Below, one piece after another: positions 12,074 to 23,805 of a stretch of DNA of 64,000 nt. The stretch covers positions 642,241-706,240 of the forward strand of contig SCFE01000047.1 in assembly GCA_004352715.1 (NCBI GenBank). Reading direction: 5' to 3'. A program made the translations under genes and the position numbers. How positions within the stretch are numbered: the stretch's first letter is position 1; the number at the start of each line of letters is the position of its first letter. The DNA is from Hofstenia miamia. Lineage: Eukaryota > Xenacoelomorpha > Acoela. The notes under the pieces are model-generated. The model was not told the origin of the DNA. It saw only the letters and a program-made list of their open reading frames with translations, and made no database searches.

Positions 12074-13014
12074 ACATCAAAAATTTTTGTAATGCCTATT
12101 TTACCTACATGCTTTGTAATATTTTCGTAGTGGCTCGATTTACCCTGTTTTGTCTACAATATAACAACCTTTAGTTATGGATAAAAAAAGTACCATTCTT
12201 TTCAACTAATTGTATTACAGCCTTTTTAACTTTTGAAACAACATTTATCCTGCGGTTCATGGAGTGGTTTGAATGCAATAGTTCTTAAAATATAAGGTAC
12301 ATCGTATAAAACATTTAAAAAGGTGGCCCGAATTACCTGGTTTTACGGTATTGCCTCCATTGCAGAAAGCTTACACAATTTCAATACAAAGTACACGCAC
12401 AATAATAATTCATAATAATAGCAGTCAAATGGGTGGTTTCGTACGATCTAAACAAATTATGATGTCCTTAGTGAAGTTCACTGCACGTACCTTACACTGT
12501 GCACAATAGTATATTCACATAAACAATAGTTACCCCAACTTCATCATATTTTTATTAACACCATTTTTACCGCTCACCTCGTAATTATTATAATTTAGGT
12601 CATTCCAAGTGCTTACCTTGGCTCATTCGATTATTTTTTTCAAACAATATTGACTGTTGATGAAAGTTTTACTTTGCATGAAGCAGAAAAGCTAATGGGC
12701 GTAATATATGACAATATTACATTACCTTTTCCAAAGGCAAAACGGGCAGGAAAAGCCTGATCCAATACAAGATCCTTACTAATATGAAACGCTAGAATTA
12801 CATTTTGATATACATGGTTATTCTAGATTTATAATATCTACACAAAATTTACTAAATTTGTAGAGAATTGAGTGAATCTGCTATCAAAAAGTTCTGATTA
12901 ACACTATGGTTGTCAAAACTATTTTAAAAGGCTTGCTTAACTCAAGGACTATATAATCCACTTATGAATAAATTAATTTGTTTCTAATATTGAAGAACTG
13001 AAAAACAACCATTT
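12074..13014. other. Spacer, no gene seen
   Basis: AT-rich with no open frame of note. Confidence 0.5.
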
Positions 13015-13245
13015 TAAACCAAAACCGTTTTCGTCAGTAAATAACCAAAAATTTAGCCAAACCTGTTTTTATTATAAAACGACCAAAAATGATGGTTATT
13101 TCAAAAACCATAACAGTATCCTTCAAAAATCTCCAAAAATAAACTATATTTTATAACCAATACCATCGTCTTTACAAAACAACCAAAATAAACGGTTTTT
13201 TACTGACCATAATTGTTTCCATTCAAAAATAACCAAAAATAAGCT
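13015..13245. repeat. Degenerate tandem repeat, AACCAAAAAT units
   Basis: About four imperfect units of roughly 55-65 bases. Each carries an ACCAAAAAT/CCAAAATAAA block and a GTTTTT/GGTT block alternating with TTATAAAA or TTTACAAA. Non-coding. Confidence 0.5.
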
Positions 13246-15362
13246 TATCGAAACAAGTTTATGCTTATTTTTAAGCTTGAAAAAGAGCAATATTATGAAC
13301 GATTGGAATCATATTAACTTGCAACAGGATTGCAAATTGGGCAAAAATTCGGGCCCATACCCATCCCAAGCTCTGAATTACTGGCATAGGTCTAGCAAAA
13401 GCCCAAATTGAAATCCAAAAAATGGCAAAGCCGAGCCCAAACACAAAAGAAACAGGCCACGCTCAACCCAGGCCCAAAAAATTTAAAAAATAGTGCATAA
13501 GATTTAAAGAATTAATAATCAAACATTATAAATATTTCAAAAAATCTGCATTTTTGCTATCTTATCCTAGACTTTCCTACGCATCCAATTTTTCTGGACC
13601 AATCAAACATCCAATTGAAGTCATAATAAAACCGACATGAGAGAAATCTCTCTCAGACAGAGAAGAAGTTTTCTGAACGCAGAACACCTTTCGAGAAATG
13701 TTTCTTTAAATCGACATATCCACTTTAATTATATATGATAAAATAAATGCAAATATATATTCTTGAGAATTTAAAGATTAGCTTAAAAAGAATTAACTGA
13801 TATTAGTCTGTGTAAATGGAATAATTGCCCTCTTCCTTGTCTACCAACTAAATTAACTGCAATGTTCGAAATGCTGTATGAAATAATTTTGAGATTATTG
13901 TAGTATTAATTAAATGAATATCATTCAAATTCGTGCACTCAAATATTTGTTCAAGATTTCGACTCAAAACAGTCTAGATCCAAACATAATTAAAAAGGGA
14001 CCTAACGGGTCCACCCAGCCTTCATGCAACTCTGGCTTCCATCACTGATTATTAATGCTGTGATTGATTTCTTCCATTTCTCAAAGTTAATACAAAAAAT
14101 TATCTATCAATACTTTCTTGTTTTCAGATGATATCAAAAGAAGCCCTACCCCTAATCTCCCAATTTAAAAGAAGCTTTCTAAGGAATCACGAACATGATA
14201 AGATTAAAATGAGTTATTGTAGATTATTTTTTCAAAGGTTTGAGATAGATAATTAGATTGTAAAAATGATTTAGTAATCACAACTACATGATCAGTTAAT
14301 TGTTTTTAAAATTCTTATCTATGCTTTCCCATGAAATTATTTAATGACATTTAGCCTAATTTTAGAAAAAGCTGGTCTATCTACTAATCAACAAACAGTT
14401 TGTTGTTTATACCATAGATCTAGGACTTTAAGCCTGATATTTACCTGACCACTAGGTAAGGAGAGAATTAATTTTTTTTAAAAGTACTTTAGACTCAGCA
14501 ACACTCTTTACTACAAATCTGCAACACTACGTTCAAACGTGTTCGCCAATAGATGCGTCCATGTCCATGCTAATGGGTTTGGAGAAAATGTTTTGCAAGC
14601 TTGGGAAAACAGTCTGTTCTTTTAAAAGGACACAACGATATTTAAGTTTAATCATTTTCTTCATTTAATCACTATAAATTGTCCCTAATTATTTAACTTT
14701 ACTATCAATATTCAACCTATTTACTCCTGAATAGGTCTACATTTTGTAACTATCTGGTGATGTAGTAAGCTTTTATTCCTTACAAAAAATGCTTGCGCTC
14801 ATTATATTTGCAACTCGAACGAAATAAATTGTATTCTTTTTGAACCACATCTAGGGGGAAAAACTAAACAGTTTAAAATTGCAGACTTGGCAATCATGTT
14901 ATCCATCATACGAGTACATCACGTATATGAAATTTCTAACGTTGTCTAGGTAATATTTTTGAATAAATTCTTACATTGTTGAATATAATGACTTTCCTGT
15001 AATTGGTCAACATTGCGCATTCGTTTTTGTAAAAAAAAACCATTGTTATTATACTATTTTCAATATATAATGCATCTTATACATCAGACCGTAGCTTTTT
15101 GAAATCATGTTGAGCTTTTTTAAGTAAATATTTGAGACAATTCTTAAAACACCGTTTGCTTCACCTAGTTGCTGATGCAGAAGATCAAATATATATAATT
15201 ATTCTTTGAAGCATAGACAGACTAAAATATAATGCTTCAATATTTTTGATATAGGAGTCAATATTTAATAGAAATGAAAATAATTGAGTAGATATGCCAG
15301 GATGGTCTACCTATGATCCCTATATAATTATTAAAGATTCGTGAGCAATACGCAATGCTTAC
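13246..15362. other. Spacer with GCCCAA-rich patch
   Basis: At 13350-13480 the motif GCCCAA/GGCCCA recurs several times, possibly a remnant of a transposon subterminal region. The rest is AT-rich, with no gene seen. Confidence 0.45.
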
Positions 15363-15775
15363 CTCCTGCTGCTTCAATTTTACAAATGACGCCCTTTCTA
15401 CCATAGTGTTCATAAAGCAGGATTGGTTCACCAACTTTGCCCTTCCTTAGCGTATATTGAATAGCTACATTACTTCGATCCCAATAAGTACGGATGTATA
15501 CAGAATCAAAAAATATTGAAACGGCAGCTCTCTCATTTACATTTTTTGTAAAATTCAACCTAACACCAGAATTAGTAAAAAATTCTCCAAGTTCTTGATG
15601 TGAATATTGAATGTTTAAATTTACGCCAACGTGAATTGACCAAAGATACCAATTTGATACTGCTGCTAGATCACATAAAAATGTGAAATTATCTAAATTT
15701 GTTTCTGCAAGGATCATGCCGACATCTTCACACAATTTCTTGGCCTCTGATTTTAATATTTGGTAAGATATATAC
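15363..15775 (-). CDS. C-type-lectin-like domain exon
   Basis: One exon bounded by an acceptor CTAAG/G at 15776-15777 and a donor AGGAG/GTAAGC at 15362-15361. It encodes a C-type-lectin-like fold: SEAKKLCEDVGMILAET at the start (the A..LC...GM.LA signature), LCDLAAVSNWYLWSIHVGV in the middle and GVICKIEAAGG at the end, in place of the usual ICE motif. Such domains are extracellular and bind glycans or proteins. No clear EPN/QPD and WND calcium-site residues are visible, so sugar binding is doubtful. A second, damaged lectin-like exon lies just upstream on the same strand and shares LNFTKN, so this is a multi-domain lectin gene or a tandem pair. Signal-peptide exon and 3' exons are not seen. 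Confidence 0.65.
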
Positions 15776-16064
15776 CTTAGAAAGTAGCATACGTCATCAA
15801 ACTCATATATAGCATTAGAACAATTGCTACGAGATTCTTACATGTAGTCAAAATATGGATAGTTGCAGTAACTTTGTACAAATCTAAATAGTGCCCCAAA
15901 TATTCATTAAATAACACTAAGCAACCTATTGGATTGCTCGATGGAGAATAATACGGTCTGATAGAACGTTCTTTCGTTTTTTGTAAAGTTGAGCACACTC
16001 CAAATTGGAAATGTATAACTGTAATCATCAATAACAGACGAAAATTTAAAATTAGAGTTTGTAG

Positions 16065-18170
16065 CAGAGGCGCACCCAGAGGGGGGGAACTGGGAGAACG
16101 TTCCCCCCTCAACAGAGCACAGATGCTTCCATTCCTCATGAAATGTATGCTGATATGATAACATAGTACATATATATTAAGCATTGCTTCAAATCTATCT
16201 GCAGGGGTAAGCAATAATTAATTGATATTGCAATTATTACAATAATTGGAAATCGATTAATCTATTGAATACTTTAGAAGAAGAAAAATTACCAATAATT
16301 TGCAATTATTTAGGTTCACTAAGAACGTTCTCACAAGCATTAATGGATGAAAATCTTGGTGAAACATAATAAAGTCCCAATTCGAAAATCATTATTGTCC
16401 TGCCTAGTAAATTAATACAGTATTGGCTATTGCATGTGTACAGCACAGTTTGATGACCAAAATATACATTATGCTTCAACTACCGAATTCACTTTTTTAT
16501 ATATTGAAGGCATAACATTAACCCTGTTTCGCACCTTTGCTATCTTTCTGTCACACACACTTCATATTGTGATGTCAAACCTAGAGATATTAAACAATGA
16601 TCACAGCTTATACATAAGGTATCTATGCAGAACCAAATTTGCTTTTAGTGATTACGATTTCTGGCAACATTTAACTTAGATTTTTCTTAGTGCTAACAGA
16701 AGTATGAAGCACTCGTAGTTTTTTTTGTTATCTCACAACGATGTTTTTTCTTTTAAAAAAGTTTTTATGTGTTATGCTTGGTTTTTATGCTATGATTTCT
16801 TATCTATTATTTTCATTCCAGTTATTGCCAAAAGCGAAACTAGCAATGAGAAATATAGCAAATTTTGAATGAAATTTTCTATTAAATTATATTTTGCAAA
16901 ATGTGAAAATAATTTGGACACGGTTTCTGTATTTTTTACCTGTAGTGAAATATGGTGAATTACATAGCAATGCTAAAAATACAATAGAGAAATAATGTAT
17001 TAAATTCAAATTATGGCAAGTTATAAAATGTAACTAAAGGTATTTTGTGGACGCACAGTATTAATACGGCATGATCCTCAATCATGTTCTCTCTTCTGCT
17101 AACAGGAGTTGAAGTCGGAGCCGCGGTGGACTGGTGCTCGACTGAGTTATTGGAAAAAAGGGGTTGAAATTGAAAAAAATAAACTATTGCACAACAGTTG
17201 TAGTGAATATTATACAATTTCTTAAACAACGTTTTGAAATTGTACATCAGTATTATCTATTCTTGAAAAATTCAATCTAGAATTTTCAACTTCAGTGAGC
17301 ACATTTTCTTAAAAGCTGAGTTGGGCATGATTCAAGCCTGCAAGAATTAGACCTAAGTTTTTGGTTGGAATAACTAAGAAATAAGAAAGTAAGAATATTT
17401 TAAAGATCATCCTACCACAAAAAATGGAAATTTTTCCTATTGAGATTAGGATCAGTTAACAGGACAACAGTCTGTGTTCGAAATCATCCTCACCTACTGA
17501 AACATGGAATGGTTGAATAGTGATAGGGAAAAATAATTCAGTTTTAGTATTTTTTAACAAACATTCATAGTATGCTGGTTACGTTTGCTATGTTGAAATG
17601 TAATTATAAAAATGACATAAAAAAGTAGATATATGAAATAGTAAACCTTAAATTGAATAGTTGAATTTCGTTAATATCTTTCTGTTTTGAGTAGCATGTA
17701 AAAAAGTGTATACTATATAATTTCCCTGACAATGCTTTTTCCATTGTCATAGTGAAAATCTTCACAATAATGAATTTATAAACTACTTTGCATGTAAGAA
17801 TATCTATGAAAATATGCCAATAAAGAATAGTTCCCCTCCTCAAAAAAAGCTGAGTGCACCCCTGGAGATGGTGGAACTATGATAATTGTGCCAAAATCTT
17901 TAAGACCAGTCCATAAATTTGAATTTGAAATTTATCATGAAATATTTGAATCGCTGTGGATAGAAATAAAATCAATAGAGAACTGTTTCCAAAAAGAATT
18001 GATAAACGTAACTTATAATCCAAATAACAATTATCTAGTGGAATATCTAAATTATAAAGTCAATGAAATATCTGAAATATGTAATAATTATAATTCTCTA
18101 AATATATTCGGTGACTTTAACATTATATTACTTTAATTCATATGAACGAAATTCTATAAATGAAATGTCN

Positions 18171-18212
<42 letters not shown>

Positions 18213-18246
18213 CTCCTCCTCAGAAAAAAAGCTGGGTGCGCCCCTG
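16065..18246 (-). mobile_element. TIR element with perfect 8-bp TSD, in lectin exon
   Basis: The 2182-bp insertion begins CAGAGGCGCACCCAGAG and ends GCTGGGTGCGCCCCTG, giving terminal inverted repeats CAGRGGCGCACCCAG. GTTTGTAG at 16057-16064 and 18247-18254 is a perfect 8-bp duplication. Its first 470 bases are the reverse complement of 27507-27981 in the related element at 26529, including G/C-rich ends and an AATTGCAATTATT palindromic patch, so it lies in the opposite orientation. The interior differs: no transposase is seen. A second, older copy of the terminus (GCTGAGTGCACCCCTG) lies inside at 17849-17864, followed by a LINE endonuclease fragment and a TA repeat with one N at 18170. Confidence 0.88.
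17865..18136 (+). pseudogene. LINE AP-type endonuclease fragment
   Basis: About 90 codons read GDGGTMIIVPKSL, ESLWIEIK, LINVTYNPN and SLNIFGDFNI. GDFNI preceded by a valine/tyrosine strand and a GG..I.V opening is the middle of the endonuclease/exonuclease/phosphatase domain of non-LTR retrotransposons, which nicks target DNA for target-primed reverse transcription. Only the central part is present, with no RT behind it. It lies within the TIR element, between an internal terminus and the outer terminus, so it was captured or the element inserted next to it. Confidence 0.6.
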
Positions 18247-18618
18247 GTTTGTAGTCAATATTCTATCCAATTTCAAGCGTATCATTTTCCATATTTGATC
18301 ACCTTGATGTTTCATGAATATAATATCATTAGATAATGACTTGCACACTTCATTCCATATGATAGACAAACTTGCTTTGCTCTTGATTTTGTCAAAATGG
18401 TGTCATTTTTATAAAAAGCATAGTAGCAGAAATCCTTGAATTGGTATTGCTTGAATTGAAATTCTATGTTTACATAATGCAAAGTTGGACAAAACAAGTT
18501 TAAAAAGCTCGTTTGAAACCGAACTAGTAAAAGAAAGCCATATATATGCCAACTCTAAATTCAATACGTAATAATTAATAGTTATACTTAAGAATTGTAA
18601 CATACAAGCAGGAATTCC

Positions 18619-19710
18619 CAGGGGTTGAAAAAAATTAATTGGGGACCCAATTAATTGCAATTAATTGGGTTCAATTAATTCATTGCTGCACTCGACCAAT
18701 TCCAATTAATTAATTGATGAGTAGCCAATTAATTGCAATTAATTGCCTTTTCATTCATGAATACATTTGAATCCAGGAAAAGCGTTGTCTTCTTGTGTTT
18801 GTTTACATTCTGTGTTGCCGATGCATGTAATTCAATTGCAGTTCAATTAATGACGTAATCCTCTTGCACTGCGCTGTTCTGTCTTCCACTCTTCGTTGAT
18901 CAACAGTCATTCGTTACGTGCTGAGCGTACAGTGAGTTCATTGTAGCACATTTCAGTTATTTTACTGTCTGCCGGAAAAGCACTTGCTTCCAAGCATTTT
19001 ACCCGGGATAATGCAGATATGACGGAAAATGGAAATGTGCATGTGGAATTACTATCATACAAAAAGAAGGGCACTGGTTGTACTAATCTCTTAAATCACT
19101 TGAAATACAGACACCAAGAATAGCTTGTCAAAGGTATGTCACGTTCCTATGTGTATGTCAACCAGGGGCCTAACAGAGTCAATAGAAATAGAAGAAGAAA
19201 CTGATGACTTTGCTACGCGTCTAGTAAAAAAGCGAAAAACAACAATCCAGGCGAATTTTATGGAAACGAGATATATTTTGTCAACGTCAAACATTGCAGA
19301 GCGCTTGTTTAGTTATACTGGATTCTGCTTCAGTGATTTGCGACAGAATCTGCTTCTTATGAATTTGGAGCAACAAATATTTCTGAAAATGAACAAAAAC
19401 TTATGGGGAAAGGAGACCGTGCAGAAGGTGATTGCGGCATCAGCAGATTAAATTGAAAAACTGAATTTAGATATTTCCTTCAATTTATATTTTGTTACAC
19501 TTTAGTTGCACTATTATTGTGATTTCAAAGCATATAGAATGTTGCTAAAGACTTGGTTTACCCAAGATTTAGTTGACGCTTTAATTTTTTTCTAATTACC
19601 AATTAATTGCAATTAATTGCAATTTATTTTTGAGTTGCAAATTATCAATTAATTAATTGACAAAGAACGAATTAATTGCTAGCTCTCCAATTAATTTTTT
19701 CCAACCCCTG
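18619..19710 (+). mobile_element. Internally deleted hAT element
   Basis: The 1092-bp element starts CAGGGGTTGAAAAAAATTAA and ends AATTTTTTCCAACCCCTG. Flanks are GGAATTCC (18611-18618) and GGAATCCC (19711-19718), a 7/8 match to an 8-bp target duplication. Both ends carry dense AATTAATTGCAATTAATTG palindromes (18640-18760 and 19590-19700), probably transposase-binding subterminal repeats. The middle keeps the first and last domains of a hAT transposase. Confidence 0.88.
19027..19451 (+). pseudogene. hAT transposase remnant: BED finger + dimerisation domain
   Basis: Two pieces of a hAT-superfamily transposase in successive frames. At 19027-19122 KWKCACG followed by GCTNLLNHLKYRHQE is a BED-type zinc finger (C.C ... 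H....H), which binds the element's ends; it stops at TAG. At about 19280-19451 STSNIAERLFSYTGF, then LEQQIFLKMNKNLW, is the C-terminal hAT dimerisation region. The RNase-H-like catalytic core (the DDE residues and insertion domain, normally several hundred residues) is absent, so the protein cannot be active. The stop at 19120 and the start of the second frame at 19125 mark the deletion region. Confidence 0.8.
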
Positions 19711-20026
19711 GGAATCCCTGCAACATGTTATTGAATATATACAGTTCTCCACAAATGATTGCAAGCAGCTTAGAAATTATATTATACTTACATTTGAAGT
19801 GCAATGTTTGATCAAATGTTTAAATTTATTTTCAATATTTAGTACATATAAAACTAGATATAATTTCATCAATTATCATAGTTAAAAATAGAATGAAATT
19901 TATTGTTGCAAATTTAGAGGTAACAATCTTTTAAATTGTACATATAATCCAAAACTATAACAAAACCACTAATAGCTTGTGTCTGCCTTTCGCTGAGATG
20001 ACTTCAACAATAGAATTTCAACGTAA

Positions 20027-20500
20027 TTAATTATTGAAGCAAATTTGTACAAGCTCTTCAATCATTTGTTGTTTAATTGTTATTGTCATTTGACTAATCT
20101 TTCTTTTATTTTCACCATACATTTCTATCAGAACTGAATCAGGAATATTTCCTAACCATTGTAACAATTGAATACCTTCCTTTTCTAAATAATTTGACAC
20201 AATTTTGATAAACGACAAAGTGGGCCATCTTGTATTAAAAATGCAGTAACTTGTTCATTTGAACAATTACGTTGTACTTCAAAAGTTATTGATAAACCAC
20301 ACCGGAGCATACACACGAATAATGAATTCTGTGAGATTTCGCAACAGCCATGAAGTATTTCTTGTGCCAACGTACGTATTCAATGACGTGGTTGTCAGCC
20401 ATTTGTAGTGTTGATAAATCTTATCCTCTTTTAATGACAGATAAAGGTCATGCAAGTACTTTTGATAACTGCTATAGTCATCTGTACTGAAAGACAACAA
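20027..20500 (-). pseudogene. Unrecognised decayed ORF, possibly transposon-derived
   Basis: Overlapping minus-strand frames read HYKWLTTTSLNTYVGTRNT and FIIRVYAPVWF, then after a frame change NTRWPTLSFIKIVSNYL and a helical tail to a stop at 20027. The RWLTTA..LYV and VYAPxWF strings remind me of a family of uncharacterised, multi-copy animal proteins of likely mobile origin, but I cannot name it. The pieces overlap in different frames, so the copy is broken. Confidence 0.3.
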
Positions 20501-21119
20501 TTACTCGCAAAATTAAACTAGCAAGCTTGTCTGATGCAAGCTCCAAAATTTGCATTAAAAAGTCAAAGAGCTGTACTCCACAAAAGAATTTTCAATCTTA
20601 TAATAATTTATCCTTCGAAGTAAAATGGTCATAGACGTTATTCTTCTTCTAAATTTGTAGATATCCATGGATTAGCTCATTTTGCAAACGCTGCTTGACC
20701 GTCTTATTAAAGCTCATAGAGCATTAGGGTCAAAAGAAATAGCTGAACTGAAGTTCGCAAGTTGTAATTATCATAAGTCTCTAACTAGACAAAGCTATAT
20801 ATAGCAACTAAAACTATTTTGATAGCTGAATACAGTTAAGGTAACTGACCAAAACTCACATAGTAGTGACTGTCTTCTAAAGACGCAAAGTTTTTTGTGT
20901 ACCATGGGGTAACCTTCTATCCCAAAGTTGTAGATTAAAAAAATGCAGGTATCTGTTATATAGGACTGTAAGGATAAGGTATTTAAGATACATGGACCTG
21001 CTCGTAAATATTCATAGTTACCCGCATCCGCCCTAATACCTCTAAGTTAAATTTTATTAACTAATGTATTAATAACTCTATTTTATTGCCGTGACGATAA
21101 GCTAATTGAACTCACCCGA

Positions 21120-21290
21120 CAGTGGCGGGGCAAGCAGGAGCAGAGGAGGCAGTTGCCCCTGAAATTGAAATTTCAGAAAAACCTCCCTCCATTTTTTTAA
21201 ATTACGCAGTAAAAGTACTCTTAGTTAATTAGCACGTTAAACAAAATATGTACCTTGCTCCCCTAGCAAAAATTCGTCCCGCCCCCACTC
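21120..21290. mobile_element. hAT-type MITE
   Basis: The 171-bp sequence begins CAGTGGCGGGGCAAGC and ends CGTCCCGCCCCCACTC, imperfect inverted repeats. Flanks TCACCCGA (21112-21119) and CCACCCGA (21291-21298) match at 7 of 8 positions. It contains an inner palindromic block GAAATTGAAATTTC and no open frame. Confidence 0.7.
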
Positions 21291-23095
21291 CCACCCGATA
21301 GCTGTGTTTAGAATCGCCATTAGTGATTTGCGGGAAAGGATAATACTGGCGCTACCCAGACGCGGGTAAGCTTATTTCCATTTCGAATAATGTGATTTTA
21401 AGCAATTTTTTTTTCCAAATGATAAATTATAAATAAAATGTTGAAAAAAACAAATTATATTAAACTTGATTTTTTTTATTTAAAATTCCTCTATTATTTT
21501 TAGCAATAATAAAAGAAAAGTAAAATTAATGATAACAACAAACTAAAATGCGCTGTCGACATTCTGACCAAAATTTGCGGAATATTGATGATAAGAAGAG
21601 GTATGTGGCTCTAACCGTTAAAATTGTTATACTAGTCCCCTGAAGTAATCAGAGTTTCATCGTTTGTTGTGTACTGTTGTATATTCAATTATGTGAAAAT
21701 TTCACGCCTAATATTCATGTTGAAAGTAATAATGAAGAAATCCATGCATGGTTAAAGGATAAAATCTAGCCTTCCAATTGCTTCTAATTCTATTTTGAAA
21801 GTATCGCGAGAACTGCCGATGTCAAATCTGCCCAAGGAATGTCGAATTCACAATCGTTAAACAATTTTTTAATATCCTTGTTAAAAATACTTCGTCGCAA
21901 ATCAGTAAATGCCGCTGTGATTTACTAATCTTGCTTCAAAAACAATTCAGTCACAAATTTTTGGTCGGAAATTTCAAAGTTGGAAAAATTCATAGCGATA
22001 GTTGGTATTTTTAAATTCGCAATTAATTAGCTGATATTTGTAAAGCAAAATACAAAAAAGGAAATAATTCAAGCTTTCTAGCTAACGCACATAAATAATG
22101 AAAACAAGATTGAAGTCAGAGAATGCATCATTAAGAATTTTTCATTTGAAATTGTTGAAATTTTTTTGGAGGTTAAATCAATGATTTGATAAAATTGTTG
22201 TGAAATATTTATGTCTTTCAATCAATCAATTAATATGACGTAATTCATAAATAGTAAATTGTACATGAATAGATTAATGCAATTTACATAGAATGTTGTA
22301 ATATAAATACATCTTACAAATATACATTTCTGAAACCTAATAATGTTATTAACATTACTAGGAAACTGCGCGTGCTGTACACGGGATTTCATTTGACTGT
22401 ATTGGATATTTAATAAATGAATGAACTTTAAGCAAACCATATGTTGTGTTTTCATCATACTTTGGTAAAATGATTTTTATTCACAATTTTAGCACATGAC
22501 ACTCCTTCATTAACCATTTAATATTATAAGCACATTCAAAGCATGGTAACATCTAATGCAAAAGAGTATAGAATCACAACCAAATCGAGTTAATTATTGT
22601 AGGTGTATAGATATAAATTTAACTGGAAAGAATAAAATTTAAAGATTATTGAAAATCCATTATTTTGTAAATGTAGAATCAATGTAGTTTAAGCAATCCC
22701 AATTGGTTCTAGCTTATATATGTATTTAAATATTAACTGAGGAATTGAACTTCTGAATCTCTCAAAGACTTTGAACCAAAGTCTTACAAACCTTCAACAT
22801 TTTAGTTTATAATTTAATAGTAGATCCTCGAACAAACTTAGATCACCATTTTACTCATAAAGCTGATAGGGCATTAGTGTTACAAAAATGGTATCAATTA
22901 AGAAAATATAAAAAAACTCCAAGTATATAATGCCAAATATCTTGGCAATTAATGCTCTGATTTCCAAAATCCCTTTTAAATATTAAAAGAAATTTTTTTT
23001 GAAAACGGTAAATATGTAGGTTTCTGTGAAAAAACATTTTTTTGATTGAAAAAAGAAATTTATGCAGCGATATATGGCAACTACCCATATCACAA
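21291..23095. other. Intergenic, no gene seen
   Basis: AT-rich; a 78-codon minus frame at 22222-22458 has no domain character. Confidence 0.5.
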
Positions 23096-23365
23096 AATCG
23101 TAATAAAAGTAGTACGATCGTAGCATTTCAAACGTAATAAGATTAATACGTTTATGCAAAACGTAGTACGATCTTATTTTGTAATTGAGCTGAAAATTAC
23201 GTTTCATAATAATGTTTTGGACGAATGCTACGTTTCGTAATAAAAGTAATACATAATAAGAGTAGTACGGCCGTAGCTTTGCAAAAGTAAAAGGATTAAT
23301 AAGTTTACACAAAACATACTAAGATCTTATTATGTAATTGGTCTGCAAATTATGCAGACTATGTT
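23096..23365. repeat. Imperfect tandem repeat, period about 153 bp
   Basis: Two units beginning near 23101 and 23254 share the order of blocks AATAARAGTAGTACG, GTAGC, TTAATA, CAAAAC, AAGATCTTAT and TAATTG. The motif GTAGTACG/CGTAATAAAAGTA recurs within each unit. Similar AATACGATCTTA strings occur at 31790-31870. Confidence 0.6.
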
Positions 23366-23770
23366 TCATACGTATATTTCATAAGCAGCTTCTACGAAAA
23401 TTACTTTTATAGTGATAGTTATTTGCTGAAAAAATTAGATATATATTGCATAAAAGCAAAATAAAATATTTTTCAGGCAATTAAAATGCAATTTTGTCCA
23501 AAACCATAATTAAAAATTTTTATTGTAAGCATATAAAAGCTCTAGTTAAATATCAATTCATAAAAAATTAATTTATGCCATAGAAATGCAGTTATTTTAA
23601 GTACTGATTATAGATTTCTACTATTACTGTTATATGTAATTCACAACATTTACAACGTATTTATTAGAAATCCAGCAACCAATACTAAATGTAATATACA
23701 AAAATGCAAAAACAAATTATAATTCAGAATTGTGGAGACATCTAAAATAAATGGTAAAAGTAATAACTAA

Positions 23771-23775
<5 letters not shown>

Positions 23776-23803
<28 letters not shown>
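23776..23803. repeat. (TA)n microsatellite
   Basis: Uninterrupted TA dinucleotides in AT-rich spacer. Confidence 0.95.

Positions 23804-23805
<2 letters not shown>

Larger units (their letters stand above)
15905..18497 (-). pseudogene. Second C-type-lectin-like exon, split by transposon
   Basis: Two minus-strand coding pieces flank the element at 16065-18246. The upstream piece (about 18312-18497) reads FKDFCYYAFYKND and SRAKQVCLSYGM, which aligns with SEAKKLCEDVGM of the neighbouring exon. A frame change follows near 18330, then a frame reading NDIIFMKHQGDQIWKMIRL that stays open up to the insertion site. On the other side of the insertion the same frame continues (NSNFKFSSVIDDYSY, WSVLNFTKNER) to a stop near 15905. 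The 8-bp target duplication is the only duplicated coding sequence, so the frame would be continuous without the element. The frame change suggests the copy was already decayed or has a sequence error. Confidence 0.5.

Noticed and set aside
16434-16679. Plus-strand 81-codon frame within the TIR element
   Set aside because: Its first half is the shared non-coding subterminal region, open in both orientations; no domain is visible.
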